Positions 1 through 7,287 of a DNA stretch of 64,000 bases are shown piece by piece (the first letter of the stretch is position 1; every line of letters begins with the position of its first letter). Source of the DNA: Caulobacter sp. SLTY (GTDB taxonomy: Bacteria > Pseudomonadota > Alphaproteobacteria > Caulobacterales > Caulobacteraceae); the NCBI RefSeq assembly GCF_009905535.1, contig NZ_JAAALA010000009.1, forward strand, positions 1 to 64,000, given 5' to 3'. The notes beneath the pieces were generated by a model. The model did no database searches. It was not told where the DNA came from and saw only the letters and a program-made list of their open reading frames with translations. Position numbers and translations under genes: made by a program.

Positions 1-606
1 CCGGCGGCCCTGTATCTGGCGGCGGCGGGGGTGGGGCGGATCACCCTCAGCGACGAGGACGTGGTCAGCCTGTCGAACCTGCAGCGCCAGGTGCTCTACG
101 CCACCGCCGACGTCGGCCGGGCCAAGACGCAGGCGGCGGCGGAGCGGCTGGAGGGCCTGAATCCCCATGTGACGACCCGGGCCGCGCCCGCGGTGACGGG
201 GGCTAACGCGGCGGAGATCGTCGCTGGCCACGACCTGGTGCTCGACGGCACGGACAATTTCGAGACCCGGCTGTTGGTCAGCGACGCCTGCCTGGCGGCG
301 GGCGTCCCTCTGGTCACCGGCGCCATCGGTCGCTGGACCGGTCAGGTGGGGGTGTTTGCCGGAAAGCCGTGCTACCGCTGCCTGGTGCCGGAGGTTCCGC
401 CCGACGCGGAGACCTGCGTGGCGGTCGGGGTGGTCGGGGCGCTGGCCGGGGTCATCGGCTCGATGATGGCGCTGGAGGCGGTAAAGCTGCTCGCCGGGGC
501 GGGCCAGCCGCTGGCCGGGCGGCTGCTGATCTACGACGGCCTGGCGGGCGAGAGCCGCACGGTGAAGGTGGGCGCCGACCCGGCCTGTCCGGCCTGCGGC
601 GGTTGA
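1..606 (+). CDS. moeB: ThiF/MoeB/HesA-family adenylyltransferase, 5' truncated
   Basis: The reading frame is open from base 1 and ends at a TGA at 604-606, so the N-terminus lies outside the window. The GTG at 31 is internal: the codons before it continue the family's Rossmann segment (PAALYLAAAGVG). Members activate the C-terminal Gly of a ubiquitin-like sulfur carrier (MoaD, ThiS) by adenylation. Visible family features are the ITLSDEDVVSLSNLQRQ segment, the DGTDNFETR acidic motif that handles Mg-ATP, and two Cys pairs (CYRC near residue 123 of the visible part; CPAC at the extreme C-terminus) that bind structural zinc. No rhodanese domain follows. MoeB, ThiF and HesA cannot be separated from sequence alone; molybdopterin synthase activation is the commonest role for a copy of this type. 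Confidence 0.88.
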   Translation, partial: PAALYLAAAGVGRITLSDEDVVSLSNLQRQVLYATADVGRAKTQAAAERLEGLNPHVTTRAAPAVTGANAAEIVAGHDLVLDGTDNFETRLLVSDACLAAGVPLVTGAIGRWTGQVGVFAGKPCYRCLVPEVPPDAETCVAVGVVGALAGVIGSMMALEAVKLLAGAGQPLAGRLLIYDGLAGESRTVKVGADPACPACGG

Positions 607-646
607 TTCAGCGAGCCTTTGGCGCCGCGATCGCCTATAGGATTGA

Positions 647-688
647 GAGCCGACGGGAGATGCGCGTTTCGCGACGACACGTCGGCTC
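647..688. repeat. 8-bp inverted repeat after the moeB-like gene
   Basis: GAGCCGAC at 647-654 is complementary to GTCGGCTC at 681-688, with a 26-base loop. It lies between the ThiF-family stop codon and the small-gene cluster. The long loop and lack of a T-tract make it a weak terminator candidate. The rest of 607-700 shows nothing recognisable. Confidence 0.35.
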
Positions 689-700
689 GAAAGGACCGCC

Positions 701-826
701 GTGTCCAATCCTCCCCCAGTCCGCCAGATCCTGATCGATCCCCGGTCAACCGGACGACGCTCCGCGAGCCGGCCGTCCTTCGCTCCCGTCCTTGGGGATC
801 CGCGCTCGACGCGGTCGCCCCGATGA
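701..826 (+). CDS. Possible small protein, 41 aa, unknown
   Basis: A GTG at 701 is preceded at 5 bases by AAAGGA (690-695) and opens a 41-codon frame ending in a TGA at 824-826. That stop overlaps the ATG of the next gene (823) in an ATGA arrangement. The product would be Pro-, Arg- and Ser-rich and contains two similar stretches, IDPRSTGRR and GDPRSTRSPR. About three quarters of codons end in G or C, below the roughly 90% of the clear genes nearby, so coding is not certain. No family is recognised. It could be a leader peptide driving coupled translation of the next gene, which lacks its own ribosome-binding site. Confidence 0.3.
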   Translation: MSNPPPVRQILIDPRSTGRRSASRPSFAPVLGDPRSTRSPR

Positions 827-1032
827 GCGGCCTCTACGGGTTCTTCAAGGCGCTCAGCGCCGATCCCATCCTCGATGCGGAGGTGCGGGCCGAGGCCTGG
901 GCTCTGGGCGGGCGCCATCGCGGCGAGGTGCTGGAGGGCGCGCGCACCGAGCTTTCCGCGGGCGGCCTGTCGCCTCGCCGCCAGACCCTGCTTCGGGCGG
1001 TGATCCGCAGTCGGGAGGCGGCGCGGCCATGA
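823..1032 (+). CDS. Hypothetical protein, 69 aa
   Basis: A small basic protein beginning MSGLYGFFKALS. The ATG at 823 was chosen because a longer in-frame version would cover the 607-822 region with unlikely Arg/Pro-rich sequence. There is no clear Shine-Dalgarno, but the ATG overlaps the stop of the possible 41-aa frame, and this gene's TGA (1030-1032) overlaps the ATG of the next gene. Translation is therefore probably coupled along the cluster. Secondary structure looks mainly helical. No membrane segment or family motif was recognised. Confidence 0.6.
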   Translation: MSGLYGFFKALSADPILDAEVRAEAWALGGRHRGEVLEGARTELSAGGLSPRRQTLLRAVIRSREAARP

Positions 1033-1211
1033 GCGAGGAGGAGGCGGCGCGCCTACGCCGCGAGAACGACTATCTCAAGCTTCGGGTCGCCACCCTGGAG
1101 GGCGACGTCGGCGACCTGAACGCGGAGGTCCACCGTCTGCGGCAGGTGCTGGACCACACCCTGGCCCGGCGGGCGGCCACCCGCCCTGATCCCCTGTCGG
1201 GAGGACAATGA
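1029..1211 (+). CDS. Small coiled-coil protein, 60 aa
   Basis: The ATG at 1029 overlaps the preceding stop (ATGA) and has GGGAGG at 1013-1018. The protein starts MSEEEAARLRREN and continues with heptad-like Leu/Val spacing (YLKLRVATLEGDVGDLNAEV, then HRLRQVL), so it is predicted to be a short parallel coiled coil, in the manner of SlyX or FtsB-like proteins but without their specific motifs. No membrane segment is present. Its function is unknown. The tight coupling to both neighbours suggests the small proteins act together. Confidence 0.6.
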   Translation: MSEEEAARLRRENDYLKLRVATLEGDVGDLNAEVHRLRQVLDHTLARRAATRPDPLSGGQ

Positions 1212-1212
1212 C

Positions 1213-1407
1213 GTGACCCTGACCGACGGCCAATGGACGGCGCTGAAAAACCTCGGCGAAAAGGCTTCCGGTCAGCCGGTGGACTGGATCAACATCGCCG
1301 ATGCGCGGGCGTTGACCGAGCTTGGCCTGGCGGCCCGAAATCGCGAGGGCTGGACGATTACGGCCGCGGGCTCCGCCGCCTTGCAGGCCGGCGAGCCCGA
1401 GGGTTGA
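1213..1407 (+). CDS. Hypothetical protein, 64 aa, winged-helix-like
   Basis: It starts at a GTG (1213) one base after the preceding stop, with GGGAGGA at 1199-1205 as ribosome-binding site inside the upstream gene. An ATG at 1208 in another frame stops after two codons and is ignored. The sequence MTLTDGQWTALKNLGEKASG, then the segment DARALTELGLAARNREGW and TITAAGSAAL, has the pattern of a small winged helix (helix, recognition-like helix, beta wing). A DNA-binding or protein-docking role is possible but unproven. It is the last gene of the small-gene cluster; the next gene follows after 46 bases. Confidence 0.6.
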   Translation: MTLTDGQWTALKNLGEKASGQPVDWINIADARALTELGLAARNREGWTITAAGSAALQAGEPEG

Positions 1408-1453
1408 TCCGAAGACAGTTCATTCGGCCGCCGGGACGGGGTAGGCTGGCGCC

Positions 1454-2083
1454 ATGAAAACCTCCTTTCCCTTGTTCGCCGGCGCGCTCCTCGGCTCGCT
1501 GATCCTGGCCGCCTGTGGGCCCCAGTCCGAGAAGGCCGACAAAGTTCAGGTCGCCCCGGCCACCGAGGCCACGATGCCGGCCGACGCGTCCGGCGCCGTT
1601 CCCGCCTGGTCCGCCAGCAACGACGGCATCGGCCCGATCAACGGCGCCACCGCCTTCGACGCCGCCACGGTCACCGCCCTGTTGCCGGGCTCCGAGATCA
1701 AGACCGCCTACCTGCATGAGGAAGGCGGCGAGACGCCGATAATCACCGCCTATGGCCCCCAGGAGCTGTCGCTCGAGCTGCAGGGCGCCAAGGGCAAGGT
1801 CAGCCGCATCCTGGCCCAGGGTGGCCCGGTGGTCGGTCCCAAGGGCGAGAAGATCATGGACTCCTTCAAGGTGTCCGGCTTCGCCGCCACCGACTGCGTG
1901 CTCGGCGCCGACCGCATGTCCGGCGCCGCCCTCTGCCGCCGGGCCGACGCCCCGAACCTGGCCCTGGTCTATGGCGCGCCGGGCGAGCTGAAGGGCAATC
2001 CCGGGGACGCGCCGGACGCCGCCGCCCTGGCGGAGAAAGGCTTCCTGCGCGAGTTCCTCTGGCAGGCCCCGATCGCCAATTGA
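1454..2083 (+). CDS. Lipoprotein, DUF1131 (YfeY-like) family
   Basis: A 209-aa protein with an N-terminal lipoprotein signal peptide: basic start MKTSFPLF, hydrophobic stretch, and lipobox LAAC with Cys at about residue 21, so it should be lipid-anchored. The mature part carries the pattern of the DUF1131 family, which includes E. coli RpoE-regulated YfeY: INGATAFDAATVTALLPG, a central beta-rich domain with VVGPKGEKIMDSFKVSG, and a disulfide-competent Cys pair (DCVLG and ALCRR). The molecular role of the family is unknown; an envelope-stress link is known only for YfeY. The gene's TGA overlaps the TTG start of tsaB. Confidence 0.75.
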   Translation: MKTSFPLFAGALLGSLILAACGPQSEKADKVQVAPATEATMPADASGAVPAWSASNDGIGPINGATAFDAATVTALLPGSEIKTAYLHEEGGETPIITAYGPQELSLELQGAKGKVSRILAQGGPVVGPKGEKIMDSFKVSGFAATDCVLGADRMSGAALCRRADAPNLALVYGAPGELKGNPGDAPDAAALAEKGFLREFLWQAPIAN

Positions 2084-2733
2084 TCCTGCTGGCCGTCGAT
2101 ACCTGCCTGGATGCCTGTTCGGCCGCTTTGGTGGACGGGGAAACGGTGCTGGCCGCCTGCTCCGAGCCGATGAGCCGGGGGCATCAGGAGCGGCTGGCGC
2201 TGATGGTCGAGGAGCTGATGGCCGGCCGGTCGTTCGCCGACCTGGACCGTGTGGCGGCCACCATCGGCCCCGGCTCCTTCACGGGCCTGCGGGTCGGCCT
2301 GGCCTTCGCCAAGGGCCTGGCATCGGCCCTTTCCATCCCCTTGGTCGGGGTCGGCGCCCTGCCGGCGCTGGCGGCGGGGCGAAAAGGCTTCGTCTGTGCG
2401 GCTGTCGATGCCCGCCGCTCGCAGATCTATCTCCAGGCCTTCCGGGACGGCGCCCCGCTGATGGCCCCCGACGCCCTGGCGGTCGAAACGGCCGCCGCCC
2501 GCCTGGCCGAGCTGGCTGGGGACGGCCCGGCCACCCTGGTCGGCTCCGGCGCGCCGCTGCTCTCGCCTCTGCTGCCCGACGCGGTGGTTGAAACCCCGAA
2601 CGGGCCGGACCCGGTGGCGGTGGCCAGACTGGCCCTTGCGGTTCGGGACCCGGTTCCGCCGGCTCGGCCGCTGTATCTGCGCACGCCGGACGCCAAGCTA
2701 CCGGGGGGCATCGATCCCTATGCCCCCGCCTGA
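2080..2733 (+). CDS. tsaB: tRNA threonylcarbamoyladenosine biosynthesis protein TsaB
   Basis: A 217-aa actin-fold protein of the TsaB/YeaZ family, the non-catalytic partner that dimerises with TsaD and works with TsaC and TsaE to make t6A37 in ANN-decoding tRNAs. Diagnostic segments are the N-terminal LAVDTCLDACSAAL, the SRGHQERL motif, and TIGPGSFTGLRVGLAFAKGL near residues 62-81. It is somewhat shorter than E. coli TsaB (231 aa). The start is a TTG (2080-2082) overlapping the TGA of the lipoprotein gene, which implies coupled translation; no better start precedes the conserved ILLAVDT strand. It overlaps rimI by 14 bases, the pairing seen in many proteobacteria. Confidence 0.95.
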   Translation: MILLAVDTCLDACSAALVDGETVLAACSEPMSRGHQERLALMVEELMAGRSFADLDRVAATIGPGSFTGLRVGLAFAKGLASALSIPLVGVGALPALAAGRKGFVCAAVDARRSQIYLQAFRDGAPLMAPDALAVETAAARLAELAGDGPATLVGSGAPLLSPLLPDAVVETPNGPDPVAVARLALAVRDPVPPARPLYLRTPDAKLPGGIDPYAPA

Positions 2734-3133
2734 GGTGCTGGCCACGCTGCACGCCCAGGCCTTCGACCACCCCTGGAGCGCGGCCGAGTTCACCGCCCTC
2801 CTCGACAGCCCCGGCGCCTTCGCCATCGCCCAGGAGGAGGGCTTTGTTCTCGCCCGCGCCATCGCCGGGGAGGCGGAGATCATCACCCTGGCCGTCGCGC
2901 CCGCCGCCCGCCGGCAAGGGCTGGCCACCCGGCTGATGGAACAGGCGGTGGTCCGGGCCATCGCGCTGGGGGCCGAGGCGATGTTCCTGGAGGTGGCGGA
3001 GGACAACCATGCCGCCGCGCGCCTCTATGCCGGCCTGGGGTTCGAGATCGCCGGCCGTCGGGTCGGCTACTACCGCCGCACGGACAGCCCGCCCATCGAC
3101 GCCCTCGTGATGCGGCTTTCCCTTAACAGGTGA
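2720..3133 (+). CDS. rimI: Ribosomal-protein-alanine N-acetyltransferase RimI
   Basis: A 137-aa GNAT-fold enzyme that transfers acetyl from acetyl-CoA to the N-terminal Ala of ribosomal protein S18. The acetyl-CoA pyrophosphate loop is RRQGLATRL (about residues 68-76), preceded by the strand EIITLAVAP and followed by AMFLEVAEDNHAAARLY and GFEIAGRRVGYYRR, the order expected for RimI. The ATG at 2720 was chosen; it lies inside the end of tsaB, so the two are translationally linked. Sequence upstream in the same frame is the tsaB coding region read out of phase. Confidence 0.92.
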   Translation: MPPPEVLATLHAQAFDHPWSAAEFTALLDSPGAFAIAQEEGFVLARAIAGEAEIITLAVAPAARRQGLATRLMEQAVVRAIALGAEAMFLEVAEDNHAAARLYAGLGFEIAGRRVGYYRRTDSPPIDALVMRLSLNR

Positions 3134-3174
3134 GCCCCGTCCCACTATCTTGCGGCTGACTCGCCGGAGGCCCC

Positions 3175-3597
3175 ATGGACCGTCTTGAAAAGCTCTGCAT
3201 CGAAAAAGGCATGCGCATGACGGACCAGCGCCGGGTGATCGCCCGCGTGCTGTCCACTGCCACCGACCATCCGGACGTCGAGGAGCTGTACCGCCGGGCC
3301 CACGGCGTCGATCCGCACATCTCGATCGCCACGGTCTATCGCACGGTGCGATTGTTCGAGGAGGCCGGGATCATCGAGCGGCACGACTTCCGCGACGGCC
3401 GCTCGCGCTATGAAGAGGCGCCTGATCATCACCACGACCACCTGATCGACATGAAGACCGGCCAGGTTGTGGAATTCGTCGACGAGGAAATCGAACGGCT
3501 GCAGCAGGCCATCGCCCGCAAGCTCGGCTACCGGCTGATCGATCACCGGCTGGAACTCTACGGCATGCCGCTCGAGGAGGGCGAGAAGGTCCAGTAG
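3175..3597 (+). CDS. fur: Ferric uptake regulator Fur
   Basis: A 140-aa Fur-family repressor. The N-terminal winged helix (MRMTDQRRVIARVL and HISIATVYRTVRLFEEAGII) is followed by a dimerisation domain with metal ligands in HHHDHLIDMKTGQVVEF. There is no CxxC structural-zinc pair, as in many alphaproteobacterial Fur proteins. Iron-loaded Fur binds AT-rich boxes and represses iron-uptake genes. The metal-ligand pattern fits Fur better than Irr, Mur or Zur, though Mur-like manganese sensing cannot be excluded in alphaproteobacteria. It follows rimI by 41 bases with no obvious promoter, so it may be co-transcribed with tsaB-rimI. It is convergent with ubiB (4-base gap). Confidence 0.92.
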   Translation: MDRLEKLCIEKGMRMTDQRRVIARVLSTATDHPDVEELYRRAHGVDPHISIATVYRTVRLFEEAGIIERHDFRDGRSRYEEAPDHHHDHLIDMKTGQVVEFVDEEIERLQQAIARKLGYRLIDHRLELYGMPLEEGEKVQ

Positions 3598-3601
3598 CGG
3601 G

Positions 3602-5104
3602 TTAGAAAAGCACGACCGCCGCCAGGAAGGTGACGCCCGCGACGGCGGCGCCGACCGAGAACCACAGCATCTTCGAGGGGTTCTCTTCCACCGCCACCAC
3701 CGTGGTCGGGGTGGGGTTTTCGGCCAGCCGCACGATGGCCTTGGCGGCGCGGTGGACCTCGGCGGCCAGTTCCCGCACCCGCGCGGCCGGCGACAGCTCG
3801 CGAGTGATCCAGCGGCGGACGATGGGGTCGGCGGCGGCCCACAGGTCGTGTTCGGGATCGATCCGGCGGGCGACGCCCTCGACCGTGACCATGGTCTTTT
3901 GCAGCAGCACCAGCTCGGGGCGCAGTCGCATGTCGAACAGCGCGGTGATCTCGAACAGCTGGGCCAGCAGCCGGCCCATCGACACCTGGCTGGCGGCGCG
4001 GCCGAACACCGGCTCACCCACCGCCCGCAGGGCCTGGGCGAAGGCGGCGCGGTCGTGGTGGGCGGGCACGTATCCGGCCTCGAAATGAATGTCGGCCACC
4101 CGCTGGTAGTCGCGCATCAGGAAGCCGTAGAGGATCTCGGCCAGAAACCGCCGCTCCATGGGGCCGAGCCGGCCGACGATGCCGAAGTCGATGGCGGTCA
4201 GACCCGCCGGGGGGCTGACGAACAGGTTCCCCTCGTGCAGGTCGGCGTGGAAAACGCCGTGGTCCAGGGCCTGCGCCAGGAAGGCGCGGGTCAGGTTGTT
4301 GGCCAGGGCCGGGCGGTCGAAGGCCGGATCGTCCAGGGTCGTGGGATCGGAGAGGGGCCGCCCGCCCGCCCATTCCTGGGTCAGCACCCGCTTGGCGACT
4401 CCGTCCCAGACGATGGCCGGGACGGCCATGAAGGCGTCGCGGGCCATGACCTCGCGCAGCTCGTCGGCCCCGGCGGCCTCGAACCGCAGGTCCAACTCCA
4501 GGTCCAGGGCGCGGATCACCGTCTCGACAAAGGCGCGGGGCTCCAGCCGGCGGGCCGGAGGGACCATGGCCTCGACCAAGTCGGCCGCCAGCCGCAAGGC
4601 GCCGCTGTCGCGGGCGACCTGAAGCTCAACGCCGGGCCGCAGCACCTTGACCGCCACCTTGCGTCCGTCGAGCAGTTTGGCTTCGTGCGCCTGGGCCAGA
4701 GAGGCGGCGGCGACCGGCTCGCCGAAGCCGGCGAAGAGGGCCTCGATCGGCCGGCCCAGCGATCGCTCGACCTCGGCGCGGGCGACCTTGGTCGGGAAGG
4801 GCTCCAGCCGGTCCCTGAGGTGAGCCAGATCGTCGGCGAACTGGCCGCCGAAGATATCGGCGCGGGTGGCCAGGAACTGGCCGAGCTTGATGGCGGCCGG
4901 GCCCTGGCGCTCCAGCACCCGCGCCAGCCGCTCGCCGGGCCGCCCCTGGCGCGCGGGGCCGCCGGCCGGAATCCGCAGCAGGCTGGCCGCCAACCTCGCC
5001 GACGGGGGCAGGTGGTCGTGAATCTCGCGCGGCAGCAGGGCGTCGGCCCTCACCAGCGCCCAGCCCACCCCGATCAGCCGGCCGATGGCCGATAGAGACG
5101 GCAT
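3602..5104 (-). CDS. ubiB: Ubiquinone biosynthesis protein UbiB (ABC1/ADCK atypical kinase)
   Basis: A 500-aa UbiB-family protein needed for ubiquinone biosynthesis. It is an atypical kinase-like ATPase thought to help handle lipid intermediates at the inner membrane. The diagnostic KxGQ motif is in AAIKLGQFLATRADIF (about residues 70-85), an Ala-rich loop is in AAASLAQAHEA, and the kinase-like HADLHEGNLFV and AIDFGIVG sit in the second half. A hydrophobic C-terminal helix (MLWFSVGAAVAGVTFLAAVV) anchors it in the membrane. Its start follows the ubiE stop by a single base, so the two quinone genes form an operon. The length matches the family. Confidence 0.95.
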   Translation of the reverse strand: MPSLSAIGRLIGVGWALVRADALLPREIHDHLPPSARLAASLLRIPAGGPARQGRPGERLARVLERQGPAAIKLGQFLATRADIFGGQFADDLAHLRDRLEPFPTKVARAEVERSLGRPIEALFAGFGEPVAAASLAQAHEAKLLDGRKVAVKVLRPGVELQVARDSGALRLAADLVEAMVPPARRLEPRAFVETVIRALDLELDLRFEAAGADELREVMARDAFMAVPAIVWDGVAKRVLTQEWAGGRPLSDPTTLDDPAFDRPALANNLTRAFLAQALDHGVFHADLHEGNLFVSPPAGLTAIDFGIVGRLGPMERRFLAEILYGFLMRDYQRVADIHFEAGYVPAHHDRAAFAQALRAVGEPVFGRAASQVSMGRLLAQLFEITALFDMRLRPELVLLQKTMVTVEGVARRIDPEHDLWAAADPIVRRWITRELSPAARVRELAAEVHRAAKAIVRLAENPTPTTVVAVEENPSKMLWFSVGAAVAGVTFLAAVVLF

Positions 5105-5105
5105 G

Positions 5106-5864
5106 CTAGATGGCCCAGCCGTGATGCAGGGCGGCCACCCCGCCGGTGAAGTTGGTGTAGGTGACTCTGGAGAACCCGGCCTCGCGGATCATCGCGGCGA
5201 AGGTCTCCTGATCCGGGAAGCGGCGAATGCTCTCGACCAGATACTGGTAGCTGGCCCGGTCGTTGGCGACCATCTCGCCGATGGCCGGGATGGCCTTGAA
5301 GCTCCACAGGTCATAGCCGGCCCGCAGGGCCTCGCTCACCGGTCGCGAGAATTCCAGGCAGAGGAACCGCCCGCCGGGCTTCAGCACCCGCCGCGCCTCG
5401 CGCAGGGCGGCGGAGATGTCCGTCACGTTGCGGATGCCGAAGCTGATGCAATAGGCGTTGGCGCAGGCGTCCGGCAGCGGCAGCCGCATGGCGTCGCCAA
5501 CGCCCCAGGTCAGCTCCGGCTCGCCGCCCCGGGCTATCCCGGCGGCGATCATCTCGGCATTGTAGTCCAGCACGTGGATGACCGCGTCCTCGCCGCCCCG
5601 ACGCAGCTGGGCGGCGCGGGCCATTCTGGCGAACCGCCGGGCCATGTCGCCGGTGCCGCCGGCCAGGTCGAGGATCACCTCGCCGGGCTGGGGATTGAGC
5701 CGGGCGGCGACCGCGTCCTTCCACAGCCGATGGACGCCGGCGCTCATCAGGTCGTTCATCAGGTCGTAATTGCCGGCGACCCGGTCGAAAACGCCCCGCA
5801 CCAGTCCCGGCTTCTCGGCCGGATCGACGTCGCGGTATCCAAAGGTGGCGCGCTGCTCGCTCAT
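5106..5864 (-). CDS. ubiE: Ubiquinone/menaquinone C-methyltransferase UbiE
   Basis: A 252-aa class I SAM methyltransferase performing the C-methylation step of ubiquinone biosynthesis. Markers are the N-terminal [23 protein letters not shown]-binding [16 protein letters not shown] (motif I), [10 protein letters not shown], the UbiE signature [20 protein letters not shown] and the terminal [14 protein letters not shown]. The ATG at 5864 ([10 protein letters not shown]) was chosen because an upstream extension would run through the divergent intergenic region and into mutM. It is upstream of and probably co-transcribed with ubiB, and divergent from mutM across 106 bases. Confidence 0.96.
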   Translation of the reverse strand: MSEQRATFGYRDVDPAEKPGLVRGVFDRVAGNYDLMNDLMSAGVHRLWKDAVAARLNPQPGEVILDLAGGTGDMARRFARMARAAQLRRGGEDAVIHVLDYNAEMIAAGIARGGEPELTWGVGDAMRLPLPDACANAYCISFGIRNVTDISAALREARRVLKPGGRFLCLEFSRPVSEALRAGYDLWSFKAIPAIGEMVANDRASYQYLVESIRRFPDQETFAAMIREAGFSRVTYTNFTGGVAALHHGWAI

Positions 5865-5909
5865 GCGCTGTCCATAGACCGCGAGGCCGGTCTTCGCTAG
5901 CCAACTGGA

Positions 5910-5952
5910 GCGCGTCAGGCGGAAGTGGTTCCGGTTCCGTCGCCCGACGCGC
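5910..5952. repeat. Inverted repeat in the ubiE/mutM divergent promoter region
   Basis: GCGCGTC (5910-5916) is matched by GACGCGC (5946-5952), with GGTTCCGGTTCC between them. It sits midway between the two divergent start codons, where promoters for both ubiE-ubiB and mutM must lie, so it may be an operator. No regulator is suggested by the sequence. Confidence 0.25.
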
Positions 5953-5970
5953 GACAAACCAAGGACTGCT

Positions 5971-6822
5971 ATGCCCGAGTTACCTGAAGTCGAGACTGTC
6001 CGCCGTGGATTGCAGCCGGCCCTGGAGGGCCACCGGCTTGTCCGCGTGCAGCTCAATCGACCGGATCTGCGCTTCCCCCTGCCCGACGGCTTCGTGCAGC
6101 GGCTGACGGGCGCGCGGATCGATCGCCTCGACCGCCGCGCCAAATACCTGCTTGGACACCTCGACCGGGGCGATATCCTGGTGATGCACTTAGGGATGAC
6201 CGGCCGGTTCGAGATCGACGGCGCCACGCCCGGCGAGTTCGCCCGCGCCGTCGACCCCGACCCCAAGCACGCCCATGTGGTGTTCGAGACCGAGGCCGGG
6301 GCCTGCGTCACCTACTACGACCCCCGGCGGTTCGGCTTCATGAGCCTGATCCCGGAGATGGATATCGACAGCCATCCCTGGTTCGCCGGCATGGGACCCG
6401 AGCCGCTTGGCCCCGACTTCACCGAGGCGACCCTGATCAAGGCCTTTGCCGGCCGCAAGCAGGGGCCCAAGACCCTGTTGCTGGACCAACGGACCGTGGC
6501 GGGCCTGGGCAACATCTATGTCTGCGAGGCGCTCCACCGGGCGGGGATTTCGCCGCTCAAACCCGCCGGGGGGATCGTGAAGAAGCGGATCGGCCCGCTG
6601 GTCAACGCGATCAAGGACGTGCTGGCCGAGGCGGTCGAGGTCGGCGGCTCGACCCTGCGCGACTTCGCGGCGGCCGACGGAGCGCTGGGCTATTTCCAGC
6701 ATCGCTTCCGGGTCTACGACCGCGAGGGCGAGCCCTGCCCGACGCCGGGATGCGGCGGGACGATTGCACGCCTGGTCCAGTCGGGGCGATCGACGTTTTA
6801 CTGCCCGAAATGCCAGAAGTAG
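5971..6822 (+). CDS. mutM: Formamidopyrimidine-DNA glycosylase (Fpg/MutM)
   Basis: A 283-aa bifunctional DNA glycosylase/AP lyase that removes 8-oxoguanine and formamidopyrimidines. The protein begins with [14 protein letters not shown], giving the catalytic N-terminal Pro and Glu after Met removal. The beta-clamp Lys is in RRAKYLL (about residue 57), the helix-two-turn-helix in [20 protein letters not shown], and the C-terminal zinc finger uses CPTPGC and CPKC. Length is normal for the family (about 270-290). It is divergent from ubiE and followed by a long repeat-filled intergenic region. Confidence 0.97.
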   Translation: MPELPEVETVRRGLQPALEGHRLVRVQLNRPDLRFPLPDGFVQRLTGARIDRLDRRAKYLLGHLDRGDILVMHLGMTGRFEIDGATPGEFARAVDPDPKHAHVVFETEAGACVTYYDPRRFGFMSLIPEMDIDSHPWFAGMGPEPLGPDFTEATLIKAFAGRKQGPKTLLLDQRTVAGLGNIYVCEALHRAGISPLKPAGGIVKKRIGPLVNAIKDVLAEAVEVGGSTLRDFAAADGALGYFQHRFRVYDREGEPCPTPGCGGTIARLVQSGRSTFYCPKCQK

Positions 6823-6855
6823 GGACCACTATGTCGCTCTCCCCCCGCTTGCGGC

Positions 6856-7080
6856 AGGGCTATCGCATATGGCGGGAAGCGACTTTCAAGCCCTCTCCCT
6901 GAGGGAGAGGGAGGGGCCCGCGCTGCGAATGCAGCGTGGGAGGGAGAGGGTTTACGCTGCCTGCTCTACTCCCACCGTCCCTAAACCCTCTACCTCCCAC
7001 GCCCTTTGGGCGCGGGCCCCTCCTTCTCCCTCAGGGAGAAGGAAAAGAAATCCGGACCAATTCTCATATGCGATAGCCCT
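6856..7080. mobile_element. MITE-like element, copy 1 (225 bp)
   Basis: The ends are perfect 16-bp inverted repeats: AGGGCTATCGCATATG (6856-6871) and its complement at 7065-7080. The interior is non-coding and rich in nested hairpins (CTCTCCC with GAGGGAGAG; GCGCTGC with GCAGCG; CGCCC with GGGCG). A second copy of identical length at 11815-12039 matches along its whole length with scattered substitutions. Size, terminal repeats and absence of a gene fit a miniature inverted-repeat transposable element. No target-site duplication is visible around this copy. It lies between convergent genes, where its hairpins may also act as a bidirectional terminator. Confidence 0.75.
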
Positions 7081-7255
7081 CCTCCCTCAGGGAGGGGGGG
7101 AACGGTTCGGAGCGTGAGCGACGGACCAGGCGGGGGGCGTGACGAGTGACGGGACGGTTGGGCTTGCCTGGGACTCTGTCCGGATGAGGCTCAGACCCAG
7201 CCCGGTCTCACGAACCCCCCTCGGTTTGGCTCGCTTGCAGCGCTCGCCAAAGCCA

Positions 7256-7277
7256 CTCCCCCCGCGAGCGGGGGGAG
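7256..7277. terminator. Strong GC hairpin 3' of the sulfotransferase gene
   Basis: CTCCCCCCGC (7256-7265) pairs with GCGGGGGGAG (7268-7277); the minimal loop must open by one or two pairs. It is 11 bases past the stop codon of the minus-strand sulfotransferase gene, so it could end that transcript, although no T-tract follows. It also belongs to the C/G palindrome family described for this region. Confidence 0.45.
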
Positions 7278-7287
7278 AGCGATCATC

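Larger units (their letters stand above)
6834..7282. repeat. 15-bp inverted repeat bracketing MITE copy 1
   Basis: TCGCTCTCCCCCCGC at 6834-6848 is the exact reverse complement of GCGGGGGGAGAGCGA at 7268-7282. The arms enclose the MITE-like element and 187 bases after it. The arms look like halves of one C/G-rich palindromic repeat of the kind also seen around copy 2, so the intervening DNA may have been inserted or rearranged between them. Confidence 0.55.
6823..7287. other. Repeat-filled intergenic region between mutM and the sulfotransferase gene
   Basis: This 465-base gap between two convergent genes contains no credible gene; open frames across it are low-complexity. It holds a 225-bp MITE-like element (6856-7080), a 15-bp inverted repeat enclosing that element (6834-6848 with 7268-7282) and a strong hairpin at 7256-7277. 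The stretch 7081-7250 has no feature I can name. Confidence 0.7.

Noticed and set aside
6764-7117. Open frames running through the MITE-like copies (also 11896-12240)
   Set aside because: They consist of translated repeat hairpins and start inside mutM or the repeat; no ribosome-binding site and no conservation between the two copies in frame.
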